A stretch of DNA of 64,000 bases from contig CANMEE010000001.1 of the NCBI GenBank assembly GCA_947496865.1, positions 1,541,501-1,605,500 of the forward strand, given 5' to 3'. Source of the stretch: an uncultured Sphingomonadaceae bacterium (GTDB lineage Bacteria; Pseudomonadota; Alphaproteobacteria; Sphingomonadales; Sphingomonadaceae). Positions 47,234 to 55,221 of this stretch are shown here, piece by piece (within the stretch, counting starts at the first letter, position 1; each line of letters starts with the position of its first letter). The translations under genes were made by a program, and so were the position numbers. The notes beneath the pieces were generated by a model. That model saw only the letters and a program-made list of their open reading frames with translations, searched no databases and was not told where the DNA came from.

Positions 47234-47920
47234 CTACAAACCGACCTGTGTACAATTTTCGGTTACCCACGCGCTAAGTTTACGTTTTTTGGATATTTTA
47301 ATTTTCCCGTATCCAAGCTCAATTAATTCCAGTTCCACCAGTTGCTGCAGCGCCTTGTTTAGCGATGCCCTGGTCACGCCCAGGGTCGCCGCAAGATCGC
47401 TTTGGCGGCATTCGATCACATTATAGGTTTCGTTCGCGCTTAAAAGATTGATCAGGATTTTTGCGGTCCGCTCTCGTAAAGGAAGTCTTCGCATGGCATC
47501 CAGGAGTTCCAGCAGGTTATGGGTGCGTTTCAAATGACTTGAAAATAGCGCACGCGCGAATGCCGGTTCTTCGTCATATAGTGCGAAGAATTTCCTCTCC
47601 GAAAGGTCGTAGATCTCTGTTCGATCAAATGCGGTGATATCGTGTGTTCGTGGCAGATCAGCAAAAAGTGTGAATTCGCCAAAAGTCTGGCCGGGGCGCA
47701 ATATGGTGGTCATGACAAACTGACCATCTTCGCCAAAAATACCGGCGTGGGCCGAACCGGATTTGACAATGGAAAAGCTCGGATTTTGATCGCCGCGACT
47801 ATGGATTAACTGACCTTCTGCGTAGAACATGACGTTTGAAATTCTGCGGATCTTGTCTGCAAGACTGTTGTCAAAAAAGTCCCAAATTGGCAGTGAATTC
47901 ATTTGCAACAGATTGGCCAT
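47234..47920 (-). CDS. Crp/Fnr family transcriptional regulator
   Basis: A 228-residue regulator: cNMP-binding-like domain (about 15-125; VKSGSAHAGIFGEDGQFVM, RPGQTFGEFTLFAD), a dimerisation helix, and a C-terminal helix-turn-helix (about 170-215; QSDLAATLGVTRASLNKALQQL). No N-terminal cysteine cluster is present, so it is not an FNR-type iron-sulfur sensor. Whether the canonical cAMP-contacting residues are present is not clear. Divergent from the sterol-desaturase gene across an 89-nt gap, so it probably controls it. Confidence 0.92.
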   Translation of the reverse strand: MANLLQMNSLPIWDFFDNSLADKIRRISNVMFYAEGQLIHSRGDQNPSFSIVKSGSAHAGIFGEDGQFVMTTILRPGQTFGEFTLFADLPRTHDITAFDRTEIYDLSERKFFALYDEEPAFARALFSSHLKRTHNLLELLDAMRRLPLRERTAKILINLLSANETYNVIECRQSDLAATLGVTRASLNKALQQLVELELIELGYGKIKISKKRKLSAWVTENCTQVGL

Positions 47921-48009
47921 TTTATAAATGTATAATATTTGACATTCATAGGCAACGTGAACTGCTACCTGGTTCTCAAGAAAAAGAGAATCCGACGGGA
48001 GTGGATGAC

Positions 48010-48840
48010 ATGAAACCGGAACTACTAATCTTACTGTCGATATTTTTGGGCTTTGTTGTCCTCGAAATTGTCTTGACTAACTTTTTCAAAAAACCGGGGC
48101 AAACGTACAAGGATGTGATCGTCGAACTGACTTCGACGGTGGCGGTCTCTACTATCGCGCAGCCTCTTGCATTTGGCGGCGGTTTTGCCGTGGCGGCATT
48201 TCTGGTTCCACAGTCTGCCGACATGTTGTTGACGTGGCCCTTATTGGCGGTATTCGGATTGTTCCTGTTCTTTGATGACATGACCCAATATTGGTGGCAC
48301 CGAACATCTCATTCTGTTCCGTGGCTTTACAAGCTGCATCGCCCACATCACAATGCGCCGTATCTTTCAATCCGGGTCACATATCGAAACAATTTTTTCT
48401 ACTATCTACTGATGCCTGGCCTCTGGTTCTCGGGAGCCCTCACATTTCTAGGCGGTGGTTGGGTTTATATCATCTATATGCTGATCAAGATGCCTGTGAT
48501 TTTTGGTGCGCACAGCGACGTGCGTTGGGACAAACCGCTCTATAAGATCAAATGGTTGTCACCCATTATGTGGCTGGTTGAACGGACCATATCGACACCG
48601 GCAACCCACAGTGCTCATCATGGCAAGCACCAGTCCGACGGGGTGACCAACTACAAAGGCAACTATGGAAACCTGCTGTTCTTCTGGGACGTGCTGTTTG
48701 GCACAGCCAAAATCACGCGACAATATCCCGAAGAATTTGGTGTGGAAAACCTTCCTGATACGAGTGTAGCAGAGCAATTGATCTGGCCGCTGGCATCGGC
48801 GCCCAAACCGCAGGGTCAGGCCGCGCAGGTCCAAACATAA
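48010..48840 (+). CDS. Sterol desaturase / fatty acid hydroxylase superfamily protein
   Basis: A 276-residue di-iron membrane enzyme that would hydroxylate or desaturate a lipid, carotenoid or sterol-like substrate. The histidine boxes are complete: WWHRTSH (about residue 96), HRPHHNAPY (about 111), and HSAHHGKH (about 200), with about four transmembrane helices around them. The ATG at 48010 has GGGAG 11 nt upstream, and the open frame upstream is non-homologous. Followed by the truncated acyl-CoA dehydrogenase 17 nt on, so the two formed an operon. Iron-dependent and likely controlled by the divergent Crp/Fnr. Confidence 0.9.
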   Translation: MKPELLILLSIFLGFVVLEIVLTNFFKKPGQTYKDVIVELTSTVAVSTIAQPLAFGGGFAVAAFLVPQSADMLLTWPLLAVFGLFLFFDDMTQYWWHRTSHSVPWLYKLHRPHHNAPYLSIRVTYRNNFFYYLLMPGLWFSGALTFLGGGWVYIIYMLIKMPVIFGAHSDVRWDKPLYKIKWLSPIMWLVERTISTPATHSAHHGKHQSDGVTNYKGNYGNLLFFWDVLFGTAKITRQYPEEFGVENLPDTSVAEQLIWPLASAPKPQGQAAQVQT

Positions 48841-48857
48841 CTTCCAAGGAGTATCCA

Positions 48858-49211
48858 ATGGCCGCACATAAAGAAATCAGCTTTGACAGTCTGCGCCCGC
48901 CCTGTCCGTGGATGGATGACAGTCATGCGCTTTGGCGGGATAGCATACTTGCCTTTGTCGATCAGGAAATCATTCCCTATGTCGAGCAATGGGAGGAAGC
49001 AGGACGGATTCCACGGGATCTTTATGCCAAGGCATCCAAAGCTGGATTGATTGGCATGGGATATCCGGAATCGGTCGGTGGAGCGGGCGAGGAAACAGAT
49101 GCCTTCCATGCCATAATAACAAGCGAAGAATTGTCGCGTGCAGGAGCCGGAGGGGTTTCCGCTGCCTTGATGATTCACGGTATCGGTCTGCCCCCGATCA
49201 TGGCGCTGTGA
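48858..49211 (+). pseudogene. Acyl-CoA dehydrogenase, N-terminal remnant
   Basis: Only 117 residues, matching the N-terminal all-alpha domain of acyl-CoA dehydrogenases (FVDQEIIPYVEQWEEAGRIP, KAGLIGMGYPESVGGAG, ITSEELSRAGAGGVSAALMI, in parts). A full protein has about 380 residues. The homology runs to GIGLPPIMAL, directly followed by a stop at 49209-49211. The central FAD-binding and C-terminal parts are missing. The start is sound (AAGGAG 9 nt upstream of the ATG). So the gene was intact and has been cut by the junction at about 49200. Any residual activity is unlikely. Confidence 0.85.
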
Positions 49212-49672
49212 ACCAATATGATCTGGCTATAGGCTTCATATATCTCCGGGTCCCGGACAATGCTGAGAAATGGAGCCAGCCCCGTACCAGTGGCCAAAAG
49301 AAACAATCGGCGCCCCGGTAACAAGGCGTCGGCGACCAGCGTACCTGTAGGCTTACGCCCGAGATACAACTGGTCACCGGTCCTGATCCGCTGGAGTTGG
49401 GAGGTTAGCGGGCCATCAGGGACTTTTACGGACAGGAATTCCAGCTCGTCGGCATAGGCAGGGCTGGCAATAGAATAGGCGCGCATCAGCGGTTTATCTT
49501 CAACGTGCATGCCCAACATGGTGAACTCGCCTGACCGAAACCGGAAGCTGGTCGGACGCGTTATGCTAAAGCTGAAAAGATGTTCGTGCCGATGTTTGAC
49601 GCGGATGACTTCAACCGTGTTGAACGCCTTTGCATCCGGTATCCGGGAAGGTGGGCGAACTTCCATATTCAT
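49175..49672 (-). pseudogene. fpr: Ferredoxin-NADP reductase, N-terminal remnant
   Basis: A 165-residue remnant of an FNR (normally about 257 residues). The FAD-binding part is complete: RPTSFRFRSGEFTMLG, PLMRAYSIASPAYADELEFLSVKV (in parts), and the start of the NADP part (LFLLATGTGLAPFLSIVRD). After ILVH the homology ends and the frame runs through 9 unrelated residues to a stop, so the C-terminal NADP-binding half is missing. It begins in the ATGA overlap with the upstream orphan gene, meaning it was the third gene of that operon. Its end lies inside the acyl-CoA dehydrogenase remnant in opposite orientation. Confidence 0.85.
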
Positions 49673-50130
49673 GACTTTTTACTGACGCGGTGCGGTTCGG
49701 TATTGATTGGAAGATGTGCCAGGCTGAGAGGTGATCCGGCAACATGATCGCAATAGCGCTGGAGGGCGATAGTGAAACCCGCCACTGCCTCGCCAATAAC
49801 CAGTTTCTCTGCAATGCCTCGTGCATTCGAGATATTACCGGAAAATATCTCACGATGAACGGCCAGCAAGATGGCCTCAATCTCGTGGACAGTGCTGCAA
49901 TTTGGCTGCCCGAAAACCAACTGTTCTTGAGCAGATTCATTCAGATGCGCCATTGCTATTGAAAAGTCGGGCAGGGCTTCAATCATTTTCCATTTGGTAA
50001 ATGCCGGTCCCAGCGTCGCGCATGGGCATCTTTTGTGCATATTGGCAAAGACCCACTGCCGCATGCTCCAGACCAGAAAGTGGCTGGGATAATCAAGTTT
50101 TTGGATTGGACGATCGATATATTCATACAT
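49669..50130 (-). CDS. Orphan protein in iron-linked operon
   Basis: A 153-residue protein that I do not recognise. Features seen: an RCPCAT motif (about residue 35), a second Cys in GQPNCSTVHEIEAILL, and several mid-length helices, without signal peptide or membrane helices. The ATG at 50130 lies 10 nt after AGGA; a TTG two codons upstream is an alternative. It sits between the DUF6628-like gene and the truncated FNR (ATGA overlap). Its placement beside a siderophore receptor suggests iron regulation, which is inference. Confidence 0.7.
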   Translation of the reverse strand: MYEYIDRPIQKLDYPSHFLVWSMRQWVFANMHKRCPCATLGPAFTKWKMIEALPDFSIAMAHLNESAQEQLVFGQPNCSTVHEIEAILLAVHREIFSGNISNARGIAEKLVIGEAVAGFTIALQRYCDHVAGSPLSLAHLPINTEPHRVSKKS

Positions 50131-50178
50131 CAGCAATTGGTCCTTTATAGCTGTAGGATAGTTCTAAGCGTGTGGAGA

Positions 50179-50604
50179 TCATGCATTCTGCTCGCGGAAC
50201 AGTTTTAGGAATCGGGAGACGGCAACATGCAGTCGCTCGCAGTCTTTTTCCGGAATCATGTCGCAGAGCAGCCCATGAAAATGGGCAGGCTCTTTCTGAA
50301 TAACGGACGTTACTAGATCGAGCAGTAACATTTCATCATAGGTTGTCTGAGGGCAATCAGGCGCATGTACCATCACTGGTTCGGGCCAGATGTCACCCAT
50401 TGTCTCTAGGATATGGGCGAACCGGCGCGCTGCCTTCCGGCAACCAAAATGCGCGACTAGACAGCCTTTAATGTCCTTGTTCTGGCGGTGGGCCAAAATG
50501 GTGTACCGCATGGCGCTGACAATACGAACTTGTGCTTCGGGAATATGAGCCAAGCAGGGTGTGCTGCTGAGCAGTCTTGTAAACTCGGAAGCACTTTGTT
50601 TCAT
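50179..50604 (-). CDS. Orphan protein, possibly DUF6628-like
   Basis: A 141-residue soluble protein, with a pattern of helices around CPQTTYDEMLLLDLV and HGLLCDMIPEKDCERLH. It reminds me of the sphingomonad DUF6628 family, from memory and at low confidence. Its start has a near-perfect GGAGGA 6 nt upstream. First gene of the minus-strand unit that runs into the second orphan and FNR. Divergent from the siderophore receptor across the iron-box region, so probably expressed when iron is scarce. Confidence 0.7.
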   Translation of the reverse strand: MKQSASEFTRLLSSTPCLAHIPEAQVRIVSAMRYTILAHRQNKDIKGCLVAHFGCRKAARRFAHILETMGDIWPEPVMVHAPDCPQTTYDEMLLLDLVTSVIQKEPAHFHGLLCDMIPEKDCERLHVAVSRFLKLFREQNA

Positions 50605-50641
50605 GACAGGTCCTCCACCCTAATTCTTTTGAAGCAATAAT

Positions 50642-50660
50642 GCTAATGAGAATGAATCGC
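50642..50660. promoter_or_regulatory. Fur-box-like site, orphan operon side
   Basis: GCTAATGAGAATGAATCGC, containing AATGAGAAT, as in enteric Fur boxes. It lies 38 nt upstream of the orphan operon's start. By eye only. Confidence 0.5.
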
Positions 50661-50666
50661 ATATAT

Positions 50667-50681
50667 ATTGCTAATGGCAAT
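50667..50681. promoter_or_regulatory. Short dyad next to the Fur-like site
   Basis: ATTGC-TAATG-GCAAT, a perfect 5-nt inverted repeat with 5-nt spacer. It shares the GCTAATG core with the two Fur-like sites, so it may be a third half-site. Confidence 0.35.
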
Positions 50682-50876
50682 GGGTCGATGGTGTCAAACG
50701 ATTAAATAAAAAACCTTCTATCCACCATAATTCAGGGAAATTGTGCAGCTGCACGCGACCAGCCACTGCCTCACTTCAATGATCGAATTCAGGATAGAGG
50801 GTACCGGAAATCTAGATTTGGGGTTTTAGGTGCACACAGAAGGTGGTTGGAAGATGATTTTTATAACAATTTAAAT

Positions 50877-50892
50877 GCTAATGATTCTTATT
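50877..50892. promoter_or_regulatory. Fur-box-like site, receptor side
   Basis: GCTAATGATTCTTATT. On the other strand it reads AATAAGAATCATTAGC, which matches the enteric Fur-box core AATGAGAATCATT in all but one base. It lies 65 nt upstream of the receptor ATG, a normal operator distance. Confidence 0.6.
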
Positions 50893-50956
50893 TACATAAA
50901 AATAATCATCGGCTAGCAGGCCGTCAATTGATGGATATTTAACGAGGGTATCAAAA

Positions 50957-53107
50957 ATGATTCGTAAGCTTCTGCTGGCTACTAGCTGTTTAGCCGTTCC
51001 CACTCTTGCTTCTGCCCAGGAGGTAGAGAATGAGAGCGGGGATCCGAACACCATTATTGTAACCGGCCAGTTGGCTACATTTGGCGCGACAAAATCGGAA
51101 ACACCTATTGTGGAAACGGCGCGTTCTGTATCCGTTATTACGTCTGACGAATTTATCGAAAAGGGCGCGCTGACGCTCGATGATACGTTAAACTACACCG
51201 CTGGTGTTGTGGGAGACACTTTTGGCTTTTCTACGCGCGGCGATTTCCCGCGAGTCCGTGGTTTGAGTGTTCCTGAATATCTCGACAATATCCAGGTGCT
51301 ATTTGGTTTCTACAATAATGCTCGATCAGATATTTACACGCTGGAGCAAGTCGAAGTTCTTAAAGGACCTGCGTCAGTGCTCTATGGTCAAGGGTCTCCC
51401 GGCGGCATCCTGAATACGGTCAGCAAACGGGCGGGACCTGATAATCTGGAACGAGAAATTGTTGTCGAATATGGAACCAATGATCGGAAGCAACTATCGA
51501 CTGATTTGGGTATCGACCTGTCGGGTGACGGCAAATTGACCGGGCGATTGGTCGCGCTATATCGCGATAGCGGCACTCAGCTGGATTTTGTGAATGACGA
51601 CGCCATCGTTATTGCACCCTCTCTGACGTTCGATACGGGCGATACTACGATTACAATTTTGGCCAATTATACAGATCGAGATAGTGACACGGCCCATCAA
51701 TTCTTGCCCTTGGCCGTTTCAGGATGCCCAAGCAGCGACGTGACCATTTCAGAGGCCAATGTCTGTGCTGGAATGATTGCGCAGGAAGTTGATCCATCGC
51801 TTTATGTCGGTGATCCAGGTTTCAATCGATATGATACAGAATCAATATCCTTCACATTATTCGGGCAGCATCAGTTTAACGATATATTGGCATTTGAAAC
51901 CACGGCGCGATATCGAGACAGCAAAGCGGATTATCGTCAGACGTGGGTTTCATTTCTTGGCGATGGAACCCCTCGGACTTTGCCTGATGGCACTGCTATT
52001 GGTCGCAGTTGGTATGATGCACCAGCAACGTCTGATCAAATTGCAGTAGACACCCGTTTCCGGGCAAATTTCAACACTGCAGGCATCCAGCATGAGGTGC
52101 TTGCCGGCATGAATTTTCAGGATGTAAACACCACACTCGACGCGGCGTTTCTTTACGCCCTTCCCACCACGTTCAATCTGTTTAACCCAGATTATTCGGG
52201 CGCAGAAATTCCGGCTCAGGCGGTTTTCGACAATGCTCGTTCCTTCAGTGAGAGCGAAACGGAGACGTTGGGATTCTACCTCAATGATCAGATCACAGTC
52301 GGTAATCTTGTTTTAAATGCTGGCGTCCGTTTTGATGATATCAAGTCGGGCAATGGACTGACAACGCAAAATGATAGCGCAACGAGCTTGAGCTTTGGCG
52401 CACTTTATAAGACCGAAATCGGGTTGAACATCTATGCCAGCTATGCAGAATCAATCCAAGCGATTGTCGGTGTTGACCCAACAACCAACCAACCGCTCAA
52501 ACCGCAACGTGGCAAGCAATATGAAGTCGGTTTGAAATATCAACCACCCGGGACGCGGACCTATATCACGGCGTCCTATTTTGATATCGAACAGTCCAAT
52601 CTGGCCAACCCGGCGGGGCTACCCAACGCTGCCTCCCAACAGGAAGGCGTTGCCAAGATTAACGGTTTTGAAATTGAAGCGCAGGCAGCTTTGGGCGACT
52701 TCCATTTTGATGCCGCATTTAGTTATCTGGATACTGAAGATCCTGACGGTGTTCGTTTTCCTAGCGTTCCGAAAACGCAAGCATCGGCTTGGGCCGCTTG
52801 GAAACCGTCATCGGGTTCTCTTGACGGACTGCTTATGGGCGGCGGCGTCAGATATGCCGGCGGCAATCAAAGCGCGGGCACCGCGTTTCTTGCAGCCAAT
52901 GGTTTTGCACCAACCCCAAATCTGGTTGAAACCGATGGCTATGTCGTTTTTGATGGTGTCATCGGCTTTGATTTCGATCCGTTTTCAATCACCCTCAATG
53001 CAAGAAATATTTTCGACACGGAATATTACGGCACTTGCCTCTCGCGCGGCGATTGCTTTCCCGGCGAAGGGCGTACAGTCGTTCTTCGACTAGGGTTTAA
53101 TTTCTAG
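50957..53107 (+). CDS. TonB-dependent siderophore receptor
   Basis: A 716-residue outer-membrane importer, FhuA/FpvA branch. Signal peptide ending ASAQE, then a plug (about 40-170) with RSVSVITSDEFIEKGALTLDD (in part) and VEVLKGPASVLYGQGSPGGILNTV, and a barrel to a C-terminal GRTVVLRLGFNF ending in Phe. The VLYGQGSPGGILN segment and the 'QVEVLKGPAS' pattern are typical of siderophore receptors. GAGGG precedes the ATG. Followed after 6 nt by a membrane protein and a PepSY protein, so an operon for ferric-siderophore uptake and reduction is likely. Confidence 0.94.
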   Translation: MIRKLLLATSCLAVPTLASAQEVENESGDPNTIIVTGQLATFGATKSETPIVETARSVSVITSDEFIEKGALTLDDTLNYTAGVVGDTFGFSTRGDFPRVRGLSVPEYLDNIQVLFGFYNNARSDIYTLEQVEVLKGPASVLYGQGSPGGILNTVSKRAGPDNLEREIVVEYGTNDRKQLSTDLGIDLSGDGKLTGRLVALYRDSGTQLDFVNDDAIVIAPSLTFDTGDTTITILANYTDRDSDTAHQFLPLAVSGCPSSDVTISEANVCAGMIAQEVDPSLYVGDPGFNRYDTESISFTLFGQHQFNDILAFETTARYRDSKADYRQTWVSFLGDGTPRTLPDGTAIGRSWYDAPATSDQIAVDTRFRANFNTAGIQHEVLAGMNFQDVNTTLDAAFLYALPTTFNLFNPDYSGAEIPAQAVFDNARSFSESETETLGFYLNDQITVGNLVLNAGVRFDDIKSGNGLTTQNDSATSLSFGALYKTEIGLNIYASYAESIQAIVGVDPTTNQPLKPQRGKQYEVGLKYQPPGTRTYITASYFDIEQSNLANPAGLPNAASQQEGVAKINGFEIEAQAALGDFHFDAAFSYLDTEDPDGVRFPSVPKTQASAWAAWKPSSGSLDGLLMGGGVRYAGGNQSAGTAFLAANGFAPTPNLVETDGYVVFDGVIGFDFDPFSITLNARNIFDTEYYGTCLSRGDCFPGEGRTVVLRLGFNF

Positions 53108-53113
53108 TTCGCG

Positions 53114-53692
53114 ATGTCCGAGATGATATGGACCTTGCTGGGGATAACGACCGCCATTGGCAGCGTGGGCTTGCTTTACATCGCCTGGAGCAAGCGCTCG
53201 AGATCATGGCAACTTGTTCTTGGTGGCTGGCTTTTGGCGATAATTTCGCTGGTCAGCTGGTCACAGACCAGCGGTGTCGACAAAGGGCCTGCCAAGGCCA
53301 TTGTCGCTTTTGTCTTGATCGTTCTAGCGGTGCTTGCGGTGCTTGCTTATCGCAGTCCTGTCAAACAACGCCGGAACATTGAGCGAGAACCAGTGCAAGC
53401 GATGAAATCCCGATCAGGCTTAAAAGTCTGGGCAATGAGAAGTTACAATTTCATCTTGTTAATATTGGTTTCCGGTCTTGCGGCCATGTCGATTTCAACG
53501 GCCGCGTTCATGGTTGGGCGAGCATTTCATGCGGAGCATACCGCCAACCTCACTGTCTCGATGTTTTTATTCCCTGTCTTGTGGGCGACCTTCTCGGTGG
53601 CCACTGGCTATGTCAGCCGGCCGCTTGTTAAATCGGCAGTGCTTTGCGCTTTTGCCATTCTACCGGCGCTGCTCGTTCCGGCGCTGCAATAG
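53114..53692 (+). CDS. Unrecognised membrane protein in siderophore operon
   Basis: A 192-residue inner-membrane protein with about five transmembrane segments (residues 4-22, 33-50, 61-82, 113-138, 148-190 as one or two). I do not recognise a family. The loops have a few Arg/Lys and no clear motif, no Cys or His cluster that would bind iron or heme. An in-frame ATG at 53123 is an alternative start. Between the receptor (6-nt gap) and the PepSY gene (7-nt gap). It may assist the PepSY protein, but this is context only. Confidence 0.75.
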   Translation: MSEMIWTLLGITTAIGSVGLLYIAWSKRSRSWQLVLGGWLLAIISLVSWSQTSGVDKGPAKAIVAFVLIVLAVLAVLAYRSPVKQRRNIEREPVQAMKSRSGLKVWAMRSYNFILLILVSGLAAMSISTAAFMVGRAFHAEHTANLTVSMFLFPVLWATFSVATGYVSRPLVKSAVLCAFAILPALLVPALQ

Positions 53693-53699
53693 GTGAACT

Positions 53700-55178
53700 A
53701 TGGAAGCTGAACCAAAAAGATCCAAATCATCGGCAAAACGCGTTGCGAAATCGCTCGAAGCCCATAGCCTAATCGCAGTGATTTTTGGCGCTCTAATCTA
53801 TATATTGGCCGTCACTGGTACGTTGTCTGTTTTCAATCATGATTTGCAAAGATGGGAGCAGCCTGATGCACCAGAAATGCAGTCTATCTCGCCAGAAGCA
53901 GCCGAAAAAGCTGCCTTGGCAGTCTTTAAAAGTGAAGAGAAACCTACGACGCATCTTTATGTGAACTTTCCCAAGTCTGATGTACCAAGAACAGTTATAA
54001 CCACTGACACTCAGGCATTTTTTGCAAAAAAAGACGGTTCGATAGCGGGGCAAGAAACCTTTCCTTGGACACAGTTTCTGCTCGATCTTCATTATTATCT
54101 GCATATGCCGCAGATATTGGGACTGACCGTTGTTGGCGCATTGGGTGTGATGCTTCTAGGGCTATCGATGTCCGGTCTCCTTGCGCACCCGAGGATATTT
54201 CGGGATGCATTTACCTTTCGCAGAGGGGCGGGTCGACTAACCAAGATCGATCTCCATAACCGGCTAAGCGTATGGACCTTGCCGTTTCATTTTTCCAATG
54301 CGCTAACCGGAGCTATATTGGGTTTGGCCAGCATATTGGCATTCGCCATCGCGGCGGCTGGATTTGGCAACGACACAGAAGCCGTCTTCAGTCCGGTGTT
54401 CGGCGAGGAACCGGTCATTAACGAGACAGCCGCACCGGTTGCTGCAATCGCCAAGCCCCTTCGTTACATGGAGGACAAATTCCCAGACCTGAATGTTGCC
54501 TATTTCATCCTGCACGACCCAGGAACTGCTGGTCAGCATGTGCAAGTGATTGCAGAGCATCCAGATCGTCTGATTTTTGGTGACTATTATACTTTTGATA
54601 CGGCTGGAAATTATCAAGGCAATACTGGCATTTCGGATGGTACGGCCGGCCAGCAGATTACCGGCGCTGTTTATAATGTCCATTTCGGAAATTGGGGCGG
54701 CTTGCCGGTCAAGATGGCCTATCTTGTTTTCGGAATCGCCTTGTGTGTAATTGTTGCCAGCGGATTAAGTATCTATTTTGCCAAGCGACGATCCAACGGC
54801 AGGCCCGCGCCGAAACTGGAGGCAGGATGGTCAGCAGTTATTTGGGGAACGCCAGCCATGCTGATAATTACCTTTGCCGCAGCCCTGACTGGTCAAGTTA
54901 CCGGCATTGGCCTGGTTGCGATATTCTGGATCGGGTTGTTGCTATGCATCAACTTCGCGCTTTTTTGGGGTAAGGAGCGTTTGGTAATTGGTGGGCAATT
55001 TTCAATTCTTGCCGGCTTGATCTTGGCGCTGGCCATCTATCTTGGGCGATATGGATATGATGGCATGATGGGACCGGGATGGCCACTAACCGCTCTGTTG
55101 TTCACAGGTTCAGCATGGATGGCAGTATATTTGTTGAAGAAACGAAAAAACAGAGAGTTGGCGACCATCGAGAGCTAG
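53700..55178 (+). CDS. PepSY-associated transmembrane protein (ferric-siderophore reductase type)
   Basis: A 492-residue inner-membrane protein of the PepSY-TM family. N-terminal helix (about 20-45; HSLIAVIFGALIYILAVTGTL) followed by a periplasmic PepSY-like part, then HYYLHMPQILGLTVVGALGVML with the membrane His pairs common in this family (FPWTQFLLDLHYYLHMP), and more helices up to residue 485. Members next to TonB siderophore receptors are implicated in reduction or release of Fe(III) from siderophores. The histidines could carry heme, which is inference. Confidence 0.88.
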   Translation: MEAEPKRSKSSAKRVAKSLEAHSLIAVIFGALIYILAVTGTLSVFNHDLQRWEQPDAPEMQSISPEAAEKAALAVFKSEEKPTTHLYVNFPKSDVPRTVITTDTQAFFAKKDGSIAGQETFPWTQFLLDLHYYLHMPQILGLTVVGALGVMLLGLSMSGLLAHPRIFRDAFTFRRGAGRLTKIDLHNRLSVWTLPFHFSNALTGAILGLASILAFAIAAAGFGNDTEAVFSPVFGEEPVINETAAPVAAIAKPLRYMEDKFPDLNVAYFILHDPGTAGQHVQVIAEHPDRLIFGDYYTFDTAGNYQGNTGISDGTAGQQITGAVYNVHFGNWGGLPVKMAYLVFGIALCVIVASGLSIYFAKRRSNGRPAPKLEAGWSAVIWGTPAMLIITFAAALTGQVTGIGLVAIFWIGLLLCINFALFWGKERLVIGGQFSILAGLILALAIYLGRYGYDGMMGPGWPLTALLFTGSAWMAVYLLKKRKNRELATIES

Positions 55179-55221
55179 CTCAAACATCTTAAAGCCCCAT
55201 GGCGGGCAATAAAATTGCATA

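Larger units (their letters stand above)
50605..50956. other. Iron-responsive divergent intergenic region
   Basis: 352 nt between the orphan operon and the siderophore receptor. No supported gene. It holds two Fur-box-like sites and one short inverted repeat listed separately, one near each gene start. AT-rich at both ends. Confidence 0.7.

Noticed and set aside
49175..49211. Insertion sequence at the ACAD/FNR seam
   Set aside because: No terminal inverted repeats, target duplication or transposase remnant are seen within several hundred bases.
51777..52049. Plus-strand 90-codon ORF inside the siderophore receptor
   Set aside because: Shadow of a confident receptor gene in another frame.
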